DNA of 41,920 nt. Source: Gammaproteobacteria bacterium (GTDB taxonomy: Bacteria; Pseudomonadota; Gammaproteobacteria; S012-40). A program made the position numbers and the translations under genes. Below the pieces are notes generated by a model. It saw only the letters and a list, made by a program, of their open reading frames with translations. It did not search any database and was not told the origin of the DNA. Where the stretch lies: NCBI GenBank assembly GCA_029883265.1, contig JAOUJM010000015.1, positions 1-41,920 of the forward strand. The letters are read 5' to 3'. Of the stretch, positions 1-8,280 are shown piece by piece (the first letter of the stretch is position 1; each line of letters starts with the position of its first letter).

Positions 1-10
1 ATATAATTTA

Positions 11-217
11 GTGATGAAAAATATGAATGATATTCCGCATATTGGTGACGGATTGACACGCAAAGAGCGAGTGGTTATTTATTGTTTGTTTCAAGCGCAG
101 CAAGAACTCAACAAACAAAACGTACCAACAGCTATGTTATACGGACGTGTGATTGAATATGTCGATATGAGTGTCGACGAACTACAAATGATATTACAGA
201 AATTAATGGGCCGTTAA
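11..217 (+). CDS. small conserved-looking hypothetical protein, possibly 5' partial
   Basis: This encodes about 68 residues if read from GTG 11, with in-frame ATGs at 14 and 23. No stop codon lies upstream in frame before the window edge and no Shine-Dalgarno sequence is visible, so the gene could begin outside the window. The product is soluble, with no signal peptide or membrane segment. It has a basic N-terminal part (TRKERVVIY) followed by the stretch VPTAMLYGRVIEYVDMS and a helical C-terminus, which looks like a folded small helical protein rather than random translation. I do not recognise a function. The TAA stop is followed by a 223-base gap before the next gene. Confidence 0.5.
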   Translation: MMKNMNDIPHIGDGLTRKERVVIYCLFQAQQELNKQNVPTAMLYGRVIEYVDMSVDELQMILQKLMGR

Positions 218-391
218 CGCCTGGTAATGTAGAACGACTAGCAGGAATTGCACGAAGCCGCCCAATAATTACTATTGACCCGTATTAAAAAATCGGACAG
301 GATAAGCACTCAGACAGCACGTTGTTGCATTCTTGCCTTTTAAGAAATTTCTGCTTAGTCTTCCCACACAAATAAATATAATTTTAATTCG

Positions 392-410
392 AACTACAAG
401 GAATGTAGTT
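392..410. promoter_or_regulatory. inverted repeat upstream of the DsrE-like gene
   Basis: AACTACA and TGTAGTT form a perfect 7-bp inverted repeat around AGGAA, ending 30 bases before the chosen start at 441. It is AT-rich and has no following T-tract, so an operator or mRNA leader hairpin is more likely than a terminator. The function is inferred from position only. Confidence 0.3.
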
Positions 411-440
411 AGCATAAAAAAATACCCAGGGAGGGGGAAT

Positions 441-1067
441 ATGTGGGGTTTGCGTTCGACTAAACTGTTACCCATAATTTTTGTTTGTGCCTGTATGGCT
501 ACAGCCGATGATCAATCCGAGTTAGCGCTTTCTGATAATGCATTATCAACTGCTGTATTAATTAATCACGTCGATGATGATGACTGTCCGATGGGATTGA
601 TTTCAGGTTTGCCATTGGATGATGAGTTTGGCCCAGGTACCCAAGCGATAACGCGCTGTTTACAAAAAAAACCAATCAAGGTTGTCTATCAGCTTAATCA
701 AAGTTGTACCACTAGTGATTGTGCTAAAGCATATGGTTTGGGCAATATTAAAAATGCGCTTGACGATTATGAAATTACCCATGGACTGTCTTCGTCACAA
801 ATCGATTTAAATATCATTATGTATAGCAAAGCTTATCGCTTAGTGCTTGATAATGATGCAACCGAAGTTTTTACTGAAAGCAATCCGTTTCAAGCCCAAG
901 TGGAAGCATTGTTAACACGTGGGGCAAAGATCTATTTTTGCCAAAATACAGCGCGTAATAAAGGAATTGTTACAGCCAACCTAATTCCTGGCATTCGCTA
1001 TGTGACCGCTGGAGTGACTGCGATCGCAGACTTTCAATTATTAGGCTTCGCTGTTGTCATGCCTTAA
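441..1067 (+). CDS. exported DsrE/DsrF-like sulfur-relay family protein
   Basis: This 208-residue protein starts at ATG 441, just after a purine-rich GGGAGGGGGA ribosome-binding site; a longer frame opening at 333 lacks one. Residues 5-22 form a hydrophobic export signal, so the protein should be periplasmic. The C-terminal half shows the DsrE-like fold pattern: a predicted strand with IIMYSKAYRLVL near 125-136, a helix over NPFQAQVEALLTRGAKIYFCQNT (149-170) carrying Cys167, and the ending VTAGVTAIADFQLLGFAVV. DsrE-family proteins handle sulfur through conserved cysteines; Cys167 is the best candidate here, and Cys73, Cys89 and Cys94 are further cysteines. Exported DsrE-like proteins of unknown substrate are common in proteobacteria. 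The pseudogene that follows belongs to a family seen in sulfur oxidation, which suggests a former sulfur-related pair (inference). Confidence 0.75.
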   Translation: MWGLRSTKLLPIIFVCACMATADDQSELALSDNALSTAVLINHVDDDDCPMGLISGLPLDDEFGPGTQAITRCLQKKPIKVVYQLNQSCTTSDCAKAYGLGNIKNALDDYEITHGLSSSQIDLNIIMYSKAYRLVLDNDATEVFTESNPFQAQVEALLTRGAKIYFCQNTARNKGIVTANLIPGIRYVTAGVTAIADFQLLGFAVVMP

Positions 1068-1118
1068 TCGGTAATGCTTATACAAACGTAGTGAAGAAGT
1101 GAAGATGTGAGAAAATTA

Positions 1119-2079
1119 ATGAAAATTAGCACATGGATTGTACTTGTCTTATGTTGTTTGGCCGCATGTGAAAAAACACCAGATTCTATTCCCCAAATAA
1201 AAAACACCATGGAAACAGCACCAATCCTGCAACTTAATAATGATGAATCCGAGCTAGTTGTTATCCACTGAGGCGATTTTCATGGTGACTTGGAACCACA
1301 TATGAATTTGCGTAGTGATAGCAACGCAATGCTCGAAGGTGGCTTGGCACGAATTTATACATGAATCGCAGAACTAAAAGCACGTTATCCTAATAATGAT
1401 ATTGATTTTCATACCGGCGACACAATTACTGGGAGTGTGGAAGCAATATTTACTTGTGGGCAGACCTTGGTTGACGTGGTGAACCGTTTTGGGGTGGAAA
1501 CTTTGTGCTGGGTAATTGGGAATTTGGGTTTTGCAGCTAACGTTTTGTTGAATTGTTTGCAAGTGATTCAGCGATAGCCAATTGGAACACATTCGCTACA
1601 AATGTTTATTACACTTCTAACCTGCCTTGATTGAAGGTGGAGGACATGCTTTTATTGCGGATGCTTTCCGTGTTATGACCGGCGCGCAATTGGGAGCCAT
1701 ACAAGGTTTTGTTTACACCAAAACCGATGGTGATGGTGGAGATTATATAACATACGCTTCTTATTTTTTTTCGGATAATCCCCCCATGGTTAATCGTATT
1801 GCTATCGATAAAGCGAAACACGATAGTGTAAAAGTATTAGTTCGAGATTCAGCGGGCGCATTAAAACTCGTGTCACCAAGTGAGGTGGCGAGTGAAAATG
1901 TAGTCGGTGTGGTGGATGTGATAGTTGCGTATATACAAAGTTTACCCAATCAAACTTTTACAGCGAACAATACCCCATTTCCGCGACTCAATATCACACA
2001 AGCCTTGCCTGACACGACAAGCGTGCTCGGTTTTCCGGTCATTGAGCCGGTCTTTGGTATGAATCCTTTGCGTTATTAA
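1119..2079 (+). pseudogene. decayed SoxB/5'-nucleotidase-type metallophosphoesterase lipoprotein
   Basis: Fragments of one protein occur in all three frames. Frame one (ATG 1119, or GTG 1107) has a lipoprotein signal ending in CCLAAC, then VVIH-stop-GDFHGDLEPH and, after a second stop, the metal-binding-type block FHTGDTITGS. A shift near 1510 gives GNWEFGF, then a stop, then SDSAIANWNTFATNVYYTSNLP. A third frame gives IEGGGHAFIADAFRVMTGAQLGAI and the C-terminal domain to 2079. The order matches the metallophosphatase plus 5'-nucleotidase C-terminal architecture of SoxB-like proteins. At least 200 residues between the two domains are missing, and another piece is missing after GAIQGF. The in-frame stops at 1270-1272 and 1362-1364, two frameshifts and the deletions make it non-functional. 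Confidence 0.85.
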
Positions 2080-2523
2080 TAGTTAAAGGAATTCAGAAAG
2101 TGGATTAAAGTTTTTTTGCAAGCGAATCGTAGAGCATGAGCAAAGTAAGAATGAGCTTAATATTTTCGCTATTTTAAAATCACAAAAGCGATGTCAGCCA
2201 ATTGGTTTTTGTCGATTATACAACTGTTTTTGACGCTGTCAGTTTAGTTTGTATCAATTGTTCCAGTGATCTAAGGTAGTAATTACAGCAATTTACTACC
2301 TTAGTGTTATATACAGTGCTAAGATTAAACGAATATTCTTTGCTACCAGCTTTTACATTATAATGCAAATGAGTCGTGGTTATTTTGCGTAATTGGGTTG
2401 TGAATAGTAGCCATAAAAGTCATCAGTCCAGCCATGTTAGCAAAGACATTAAATATTGAGAGTCTATGTGCCAAACTTGGTCGGCGTCAAACATATTGCT
2501 GCAAGTCAATGAGGAAACTAAAC
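2080..2523. other. intergenic region with one strong hairpin
   Basis: These 444 bases lie between the pseudogene and the fibrinogen-like gene. I see no coding pattern. The only clear structure is the inverted repeat at 2271-2304. The promoter and leader of the downstream gene presumably lie in the last 200 bases; GAGGA at 2511-2515 is its ribosome-binding site. Confidence 0.6.
2271..2304. repeat. perfect 12-bp inverted repeat (hairpin)
   Basis: CTAAGGTAGTAA and TTACTACCTTAG are exact complements separated by ten bases. No run of T follows on either strand, so it is not a standard intrinsic terminator. It could be a transcript-end hairpin for the decayed gene, a regulator site, or a remnant of a palindromic mobile repeat. 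No second copy was noticed in the window. Confidence 0.7.
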
Positions 2524-3486
2524 ATGAAAAACATTTCACTATTATTAAGCATGATGGTAGTTGCTAGTCTTGCCAGTGCAGCTCCGCTCAGTATTCCGCA
2601 TAGTTTCGAAGCAGGTAAAACAGCGGTAGCAAATGACGTGAATGATAATTTTATTGCTATTGAAAATAAAGTTAATGAATTGGACCTTAGTGTGGATGCA
2701 CTTTCGCAAAGCAAGAGTGTCGGTAAGTCGGCAGAAAATCCAGGCGCTAGTTGTAATCAATTAAAAAATGGCAATACTAGTTTGACTAGTGGTATCTACT
2801 GGTTAAAAACACCCGCAGCATTGGATTCATTTCGTGTCTATTGTGATATGAGTACCGATGGTGGTGGTTGGACCTTAGTGTGGAGTAATTTGCGTGGAGG
2901 CTCTGCAAAAGTTTTTACAAAGCTTGCTTGGGGAGCTGCGATCAACACCTTACCACGTTATAAAGGTGAACCCAGCAAAGACTTGGAGTCGTTTGAAGTA
3001 TATACCGGTTTAAAACACTGGACACTTTTAGCACCCACTGGTGAGTTGCGCTATGCCTGGAGTTTTGATTATGGCGAAGGCATCAGCCAACACTATCGCG
3101 TTCCTTTTGCCCTTGATGCTGACAATAACTACACCATCACTTTTGAGCAAAGCAATGGTATAGGTTCGTCCGTACCTGGAATTGTATTGTCTTCCAACGG
3201 CTTGCCGTTTAGTACTTATGACAATGATAATGATTTATCCGCTAGCCATTGTGCGCGTGCCTATAGCGATGCCCCTTGGTGGTATGGTGCGTGCTGGAGT
3301 GGCAGTATCATTGGTGGGGGTGAATGGGGAGGTACATTTGCAAATGGTGGAGGAATTAGCAACGGCACTACGAATATTGTCGATGTTGTTGGGTATGTGA
3401 ACGCCGCATATTGGGTGGGTAGTATCGCTAGCTGGGGAACAGTTGATGGTGCCGGCGGTGGTAATGGATGGATATTTGTACGTTGA
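2524..3486 (+). CDS. secreted fibrinogen-like (YCDxxxxGGGWTL) domain protein
   Basis: This 320-residue protein starts at ATG 2524, eight bases after GAGGA; an upstream in-frame extension to 2434 has no ribosome-binding site. Residues 1-19 are a signal peptide ending ASA. Residues 38-60 look like a short amphipathic coiled coil (VNDNFIAIENKVNELDLSV). From residue 72 there is a fibrinogen C-terminal-like domain: PGASCNQLK, SGIYWLK, then the hallmark YCDMSTDGGGWTLVW at 106-120, and a C-terminal Gly/Trp-rich part ending GGGNGWIFVR. Such domains bind glycans or acetyl groups in animals, and bacterial relatives are extracellular with mostly unknown ligands. It is monocistronic and isolated from other surface genes. 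A lectin or adhesin role is an inference. Confidence 0.8.
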   Translation: MKNISLLLSMMVVASLASAAPLSIPHSFEAGKTAVANDVNDNFIAIENKVNELDLSVDALSQSKSVGKSAENPGASCNQLKNGNTSLTSGIYWLKTPAALDSFRVYCDMSTDGGGWTLVWSNLRGGSAKVFTKLAWGAAINTLPRYKGEPSKDLESFEVYTGLKHWTLLAPTGELRYAWSFDYGEGISQHYRVPFALDADNNYTITFEQSNGIGSSVPGIVLSSNGLPFSTYDNDNDLSASHCARAYSDAPWWYGACWSGSIIGGGEWGGTFANGGGISNGTTNIVDVVGYVNAAYWVGSIASWGTVDGAGGGNGWIFVR

Positions 3487-3566
3487 CGTTTTCGTTTGTG
3501 GACAAGGAATTTATAGTGGTTCCATGTCAATGCTTGTTAAGCGTGGATTTTATATCGCTGGATTTT

Positions 3567-4718
3567 CTATAGTAAAACTGAATTTACTGGCCGCCTCGGT
3601 GTATGCGGAATCTCGCTGGCATAACCCAATCGCACCAACATTTGCACGGTTTCACCTGAATTAATATTCAATCGCTCATAAAACTTGGCTTTTAATTCAG
3701 CCATGTCAGCATACTCTTCTAATATTTGGCTCATGGGGTGTTGCGCTACATTGAGCGAAGTTGTGAGTAAGTTTAATCGCTCGTATAAACGTCCTGCAAG
3801 TACCTGGTCTAGGCGTGTATTGGTTTTGCTTGTGATCCAAGCAAATGCTTGTGTGGAAGCCGCTTGTCGCTCAGTTAAATTAACCGCTTGTTCAGCAAAC
3901 TTGGAATCATCGGCCTTGGCTTTTTCTCGGGAAATAAAAAAACGCTCAATCATCCATTTCATTAATCCAGTTTTGCCTGTTTGAGCGATGGATAAACCAT
4001 CACGGTATTTTTCTATTTCATCATTATTGAAGCGAAACATTCGAATCGTTTCCAAATCACGTTGCTGCTTGCTGACCTCAATCGTCATTGCTTGAGTGAG
4101 CATTGGCGGTAAGTATTGCAAGAGATGTTTGTCATTTGAAACTGTTAAATTTAAATCATCATTAGTTGAAAGCGTGGCAATGCTTTGTATATGTTCATTC
4201 GATAGTGGCGTATTACTATATATTCGTTTATTACTTGAGCGAGCAACAATATGCTTAAATAGTCTATCTACTTGAGTATTTTTATTTTCCAGTAAATTAA
4301 AACGAGCGACTGCTTTGTTTTCAATTGTATTGTTTGCATACTCACCTTCAGGAAAATAATTCACTTGCATATGGTAGCCAAATGCTTGAGCTGCAATATC
4401 TAAATTCTCAATAAAGCTTCCCTGGGAAATATGAATTTGTCGCGCCGGCGGATCCGTTTCGGGTAACAAGCGATCCTGATCCACAAACAAACTAAATTGT
4501 TGTTTTGCTTCCAATTTGATCAGCCAGGGCTGAGTATTATGTGCACTTGGTGCAAGCATGGCGTAGGCAAGCAATTTTAAACGTATATCTTCGAATTTGG
4601 ACAAATCGTCCAACCAAAATTCTTGCGCGAGCACCGCATCGCTCATTGTTAGGAACGGTGGTAAGAAAAACGCACCACCACTGAAACCCATGACACGAAT
4701 AAAATCCCGACGTTTCAT
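3567..4718 (-). CDS. Tat-exported Acg-family nitroreductase-like flavoprotein
   Basis: This 383-residue protein has a strong AAGGAG site seven bases before its ATG. The N-terminus MKRRDFIRVMGFSGGAFF is a twin-arginine signal (RRDFIR) with hydrophobic residues to about 31, so the folded flavoprotein would be exported. The core has the pattern of the Acg/nitroreductase group: LLAYAMLAPSAHNTQPW near 49-65, LFVDQDRLLPETDPPARQ near 77-94, then SQGSFIENLDIAAQAFGY, and a C-terminal VQMLVRLGYASEIPHTPRRP containing the usual P-x-x-P-R-R-P ending. The family binds FMN; the substrate is unknown. A REP-like hairpin lies 28 bases upstream of the start, inside the likely promoter or leader. Gene order gives no pathway clue. 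Confidence 0.8.
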   Translation of the reverse strand: MKRRDFIRVMGFSGGAFFLPPFLTMSDAVLAQEFWLDDLSKFEDIRLKLLAYAMLAPSAHNTQPWLIKLEAKQQFSLFVDQDRLLPETDPPARQIHISQGSFIENLDIAAQAFGYHMQVNYFPEGEYANNTIENKAVARFNLLENKNTQVDRLFKHIVARSSNKRIYSNTPLSNEHIQSIATLSTNDDLNLTVSNDKHLLQYLPPMLTQAMTIEVSKQQRDLETIRMFRFNNDEIEKYRDGLSIAQTGKTGLMKWMIERFFISREKAKADDSKFAEQAVNLTERQAASTQAFAWITSKTNTRLDQVLAGRLYERLNLLTTSLNVAQHPMSQILEEYADMAELKAKFYERLNINSGETVQMLVRLGYASEIPHTPRRPVNSVLL

Positions 4719-4746
4719 AGAAATACTCCTTATCTATTAATGTTTT

Positions 4747-4757
4747 GGGTCGGACCC
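4747..4757 (+). repeat. REP-like hairpin, copy 1
   Basis: GGGTCGGACCC folds as a 5-bp GGGTC/GACCC stem with one central base and is preceded by TTT. It lies between the Acg-type gene and the RAYT gene. It matches copies 2 and 3 at 5739 and 7193 in reverse orientation. Confidence 0.7.
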
Positions 4758-4932
4758 GCACAAGAGCTTGATTATACAGCAAATCTCTATTATATATGAG
4801 GTGAAAACAGCCTTATCTAGTCTTTTTTAAGTTTATTATTAGTTTTTTAGAATTAGTTTGTCAGCTAGATTATTGACCCGTGGTTTTTTCTAAGGCAAAG
4901 TTTTTTTAAACAAAAAACAAAGAGAAAAGAAT

Positions 4933-5670
4933 ATGCCGCGCGCAAATCGATACTTTATTCCCGGCCATGTTTGGCACTTGACGCAACGTTGTCATCAACA
5001 GCAATTTCTTTTGAGATATGCACACAATCGCCAGCGTTGGATTGATTGGTTATATGAAGCCAAGAAGCGTTTTGGTTTATCAGTGCTTAACTATGTTGTG
5101 ACCTCAAACCACATACATTTGCTTGTTCGTGATACCGGCTCTAATCGTATTCAAAAAAGCATGCAACTCATCGCCGGACGCACGGCGCAAGAATATAATC
5201 AACATCACTCAAGAAAAGGGGCTTTCTGGGAGGACCGCTATCATGCAACCGCAATTGAAACCGAAGTGTATTTGTTGCGTTGTATGGCTTATATTGATTT
5301 GAATATGGTACGAGCCGGTGTTGTTGCTCATCCTAGTGAATGGTTGCATGGTGGTTTTCAACAAATTGCACATCCAACAAAACAGTCTCATATTATAGAT
5401 CAAGCTGCATTAAATGAACTTGCTGGTGTTAAGTATTTTAACAAATTTCAAATTATATATTTGTCATATTTGGAGGATTGCATTAATTCGCGCGTATTTA
5501 TGAAGCGCGATGAATGCTTTAGCAATAGCCTAGCGATCGGTTCAAATGCATTTTTAAAACGTGTTAAACAGCAAATGGGCGCTTCTGCAATGTATCGGGA
5601 AATCAATAAAGTGGAGAGTGGTTTCAGCTTGCGGGAACCTACGACGTTTTATAATCAAAATATTCAATAA
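4933..5670 (+). CDS. REP-associated tyrosine transposase (Y1 HUH family)
   Basis: This 245-residue protein has the expected Y1/IS200-like layout. It opens with ARxRYxxPGHxWHLTQRC-type residues at 3-20, carries the HUH pair HIH at 60-62 in NYVVTSNHIHLLV, and has the probable catalytic Tyr88 in AQEYNQ. The family-typical block FWEDRYHATAIETEVYLLRCMAYIDLNMVRAGVV spans about 99-131. Members of this family (RAYTs) cut and join single-stranded REP hairpins through a 5'-phosphotyrosine link. The gene is intact, so it may still be active. It begins with ATG after AGAGAAAAGA and is monocistronic. The matching REP-like hairpins on both sides strongly support the assignment. Confidence 0.9.
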   Translation: MPRANRYFIPGHVWHLTQRCHQQQFLLRYAHNRQRWIDWLYEAKKRFGLSVLNYVVTSNHIHLLVRDTGSNRIQKSMQLIAGRTAQEYNQHHSRKGAFWEDRYHATAIETEVYLLRCMAYIDLNMVRAGVVAHPSEWLHGGFQQIAHPTKQSHIIDQAALNELAGVKYFNKFQIIYLSYLEDCINSRVFMKRDECFSNSLAIGSNAFLKRVKQQMGASAMYREINKVESGFSLREPTTFYNQNIQ

Positions 5671-5995
5671 AAAATCACACTTTAAGCTTTATAATTTCCT
5701 TATTTAAGTGGAATTTTATATTTAACAACGGGTTATGTGGGTCCGACCCAAAGTGTTAATATTCTAGAGGTATTTTCGGTTAAACGCGAATCTGGCATTG
5801 AAATTGTACAAATCCTTTAATTGTTATTAGAGGAAGAAAGAAGCTTAATAACTCAATGAAGAAGTTTGTACTATGGCTAGGAACGCGGACATCTACTTGA
5901 TTTCAAGATTATCCGTGAAACATGCTCACATATCATTCAATAATCTTCAATTTTGTTTGTTGTAACAACCTGAGTAGAAACGATGAGCGGAATAC
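5671..5995. other. intergenic region after the transposase
   Basis: These 325 bases contain REP-like copy 2 (5739-5752). The remainder is AT-rich with no convincing coding frame or terminator. The last 20 bases carry a weak GAGCGGA site for the acyltransferase start. Confidence 0.55.
5739..5749 (-). repeat. REP-like hairpin, copy 2
   Basis: GGGTCCGACCC followed by AAA is the reverse complement of copy 1. It lies 68 bases after the transposase stop and forms the right border of the RAYT module. Confidence 0.7.
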
Positions 5996-6982
5996 ATGCA
6001 ACAACCAACAAATGATATTGCCATTATTCATTTTCTACGGGGAATAGCATCGCTTAGTGTTTGCTGGTTTCATTTTACTAATGGACGCCCGGATTTTTTA
6101 CCAATCGATAATACCGTCAAAATGACGGGTGCCTATGGTTGGTTGGGTGTTGAAATATTTTTTATTATTTCCGGATTTATTATTCCTTACACACTTTATT
6201 GCAATAACTATCATATCAGCAGATTCAAAGGATTTATGATTAAGCGGATTGTCCGTATCGAGCCAGCGTATCTTGCATCCATCATTTTAGTCATAATCCT
6301 GGGATACTTGTCGACGCTTTCTCCTTATTATAAGGGAGAAGCATTTAATGTTGATTTAAAATCTCTAGTGTTACATCTATTTTATTTGAACGCATTTTTT
6401 TCCGAGCCATGGTTGAATGTGGTGTTCTGGACCTTAGCGATTGAGTTTCAATATTATTTATTTATTGCCATAGTATTCCCGTTGCTTGTTCACAATCGTT
6501 TATTGTATCGCGTGATTACTACACTCGCGTTACTTGGGTTATCAAAATTGATTCCACAAACTTATCTATTTTTCCACTATTTGCCACTATTTTTGGTTGG
6601 TATTGTTTGTTTTCAGTTTCGATGTGGTTTAGCCGGTAGAAACGAGTCGTTTTCCCTAGGATTGATTTGCATTGCAACCTGCCAAGTTTTTGCACCTTAT
6701 ATCATGCCTATACTAGCGCTTGTTGTAGCCTTGATGATTTTATATGTGAAAATATCCTATAATCGTTTTTTTTGGTTAGGTACGGTTTCTTATTCGCTGT
6801 ATTTAATCCATGTTCCAATAGGTGGCCGTGTAATAAATCTATCTACTAATTTCGTAGAGGCTGAGTGGGCTCGTGTTTTGATTTGTTTTATCACACTTGC
6901 AATATGTGTTTTTGCTGCTTCGCTATTTTACCTATTAATTGAAAAACCAACACAACAACTCTCAAGGAAAATCGCATACTAG
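5996..6982 (+). CDS. acyltransferase-3 (OafA/NodX-type) membrane protein
   Basis: This 328-residue polytopic inner-membrane protein has an acyltransferase-3 profile. The N-terminal helix IHFLRGIASLSVCWFHF (11-27) carries the conserved Arg15 and His26. Next come GWLGVEIFFIISGFIIPY (48-65) and the basic loop KRIVRIEPAY (83-92), which matches the family RxxRIxPxY motif. Further hydrophobic segments continue to the C-terminus, about ten in all. Family members transfer acetyl or other acyl groups to surface polysaccharides or peptidoglycan. No glycan gene is nearby, so the acceptor is unknown. Start ATG 5996 is the first in frame and has only a weak ribosome-binding site. Confidence 0.85.
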   Translation: MQQPTNDIAIIHFLRGIASLSVCWFHFTNGRPDFLPIDNTVKMTGAYGWLGVEIFFIISGFIIPYTLYCNNYHISRFKGFMIKRIVRIEPAYLASIILVIILGYLSTLSPYYKGEAFNVDLKSLVLHLFYLNAFFSEPWLNVVFWTLAIEFQYYLFIAIVFPLLVHNRLLYRVITTLALLGLSKLIPQTYLFFHYLPLFLVGIVCFQFRCGLAGRNESFSLGLICIATCQVFAPYIMPILALVVALMILYVKISYNRFFWLGTVSYSLYLIHVPIGGRVINLSTNFVEAEWARVLICFITLAICVFAASLFYLLIEKPTQQLSRKIAY

Positions 6983-7320
6983 ATTAAGTTTCTATTCATT
7001 CAAGCCAGTGAAAAAGTTTACCAGCGAGTACATATCAAAAAATATTTCCCATAAATTCTTCATTGCGATATTTATGAAATGATCATTACTTATAGAGTCT
7101 AGCATGGTTGTTTTGCAACTGGATTTTATGCTTCTAGTAGCTTTAAAGATTATCTTTGCGGTCATAGGTTCTATGAAAACAACGACTTAGCAGGGTCCGA
7201 CCCAAAGGTGTGATAAAAGTGAGTTTTTGGTAAAGCTTGCTTAAAGTTTTTAAATGTTGTCTGTAACTTGTTTGGTCATCGGGTTGAACTTCCACGTCAT
7301 CATCTCAGCGAAAATAGACC
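6983..7320. other. intergenic region with a solo REP-like copy
   Basis: These 338 bases separate the acyltransferase and the convergent end of the T6SS cargo operon. Apart from the REP-like hairpin at 7193-7206 I see no gene and no intrinsic terminator for either side. Confidence 0.55.
7193..7206 (-). repeat. REP-like hairpin, solo copy 3
   Basis: GGGTCCGACCCAAA is identical to the core of copy 2 and inverted relative to copy 1, but about 1.4 kb away from the transposase module. The bases after it (GGTGTGAT) differ from copy 2, so only the hairpin core is shared. This is the expected picture for a REP dispersed by a RAYT. Confidence 0.7.
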
Positions 7321-8280
7321 TCATGGAAAATTCAGATAAATTGGTGCTAAGCGTTTTCCATCGACCATTGCAAATGCGATAACTTTTTCATCAGGTTTCA
7401 CATCCGGTAAAAACGTTTTCAAAGGAATATCAAATTGAATACCCGGGTGATCTTTTACGAATAACGTAGTCCATGCCGGTTGCTGCTGACTGATGGAAAA
7501 GACAATCAAAGAAATGCGATTACTCGCAGCACTACCACTAAGAACAGTGCCTTCGTAAGTTTGCTTAAATGCAAGCTGGTTACTCGCTGATGAAATCGGG
7601 TGCATGTGATTAATGGGAGCTGTTATGTTATAGAGAATTGAGTCTTGCTGATCTCCTTGTTCCTGGCGTTTGTCTGCGCTGGCAACTTTACTAATGATAT
7701 CTTCTAAAAAAGCAAAGACATCATAAGTATCTTCGGCACTACCAAGCCCAAGATGGCGCTTTAAGTCAACATTGAAGAACGTGCTATGAGATATACCCTT
7801 TGTTGACGGGCCAGTAGGCCCGTGTTTGACAACAGTTGGTTTACCTTTGTTGCCAAGATAACGTGCCGGGATATCATCATTTGCCACTAAATTCTGAATA
7901 TGTACATGTCCAGAAGAACGCGCCACAGCAACGATATAAATTGGTGAAGGTAGTTTTTGTGAATAGTGCCCAGCGAGGTCAACGTTTATGTTGTAATAAC
8001 CATGTACAAGCAGGGAGGGTTCCTCGTCATTAGTTGGTGCTATCAAATTTAGCTTTATAATATTAGCGGGCTCTTTTTTTGGAGAATTGATATGCTCTTT
8101 GATAGAGATTATATCGGTATCTAACATGGTAACTCCTTTTGGTTGCATGCGATTGTTCTCAGCACATGCATTATTAGGTATCAAGATAATAAAACATAGG
8201 ATCGCAAAAAATGTATTCTGCTTTGGCCGACGTATTGGCAAGGTGCGGTAAGTCACATTGCGCAAATCAAATTTGATCAT
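7321..8280 (-). CDS. T6SS-cargo operon partner, possible immunity or accessory protein
   Basis: This protein has 319 residues from the ATG that immediately follows the metalloprotease stop (TAG-ATG), so translation is probably coupled. Residues 17-41 look like a signal peptide (basic RRPK, hydrophobic FFAILCFIILI, then NACA before ENN), which would place the product in the periplasm. A second in-frame ATG at 8127 (residue 52, MLDTDII) has a textbook AAGGAG five bases away and would give a 268-residue cytosolic form. No family is recognised; the body is rich in beta-strand-like segments. Being last in an effector operon with an export signal, it could be the immunity protein against a periplasm-acting protease. 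That role is an inference from position. Confidence 0.6.
   Translation of the reverse strand: MIKFDLRNVTYRTLPIRRPKQNTFFAILCFIILIPNNACAENNRMQPKGVTMLDTDIISIKEHINSPKKEPANIIKLNLIAPTNDEEPSLLVHGYYNINVDLAGHYSQKLPSPIYIVAVARSSGHVHIQNLVANDDIPARYLGNKGKPTVVKHGPTGPSTKGISHSTFFNVDLKRHLGLGSAEDTYDVFAFLEDIISKVASADKRQEQGDQQDSILYNITAPINHMHPISSASNQLAFKQTYEGTVLSGSAASNRISLIVFSISQQQPAWTTLFVKDHPGIQFDIPLKTFLPDVKPDEKVIAFAMVDGKRLAPIYLNFP

Larger units (their letters stand above)
4744..5752. mobile_element. RAYT transposase gene bracketed by inverted REP-like hairpins
   Basis: The transposase gene at 4933-5670 is flanked by TTTGGGTCGGACCC at 4744-4757 and its reverse complement at 5739-5752. Similarity between the two ends continues outward (TTAAT versus TTAAC on the matching strand, three bases out from the TTT). 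The arrangement fits a RAYT gene with its cognate REP pair. Boundaries are taken as the outer edges of the conserved core; any target-site remnant is not resolvable by eye. Confidence 0.65.

Noticed and set aside
1270-1364. In-frame TGA codons as selenocysteine sites in the SoxB-like gene
   Set aside because: Two frameshifts, a further stop and large deletions downstream show general decay, and no stem-loop typical of a selenocysteine insertion element follows the codons.
3261-3530. Minus-strand proline-rich frame opposite the fibrinogen-like gene
   Set aside because: It is the complement of the Gly/Trp-rich 3' end of a well-supported gene, with no ribosome-binding site or family resemblance.
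4430-4445. TTCCCTGGGAA-like palindrome in the Acg-type gene
   Set aside because: The half-sites are in the opposite order to the GGGAA...TTCCC motif and it lies deep inside a coding region.
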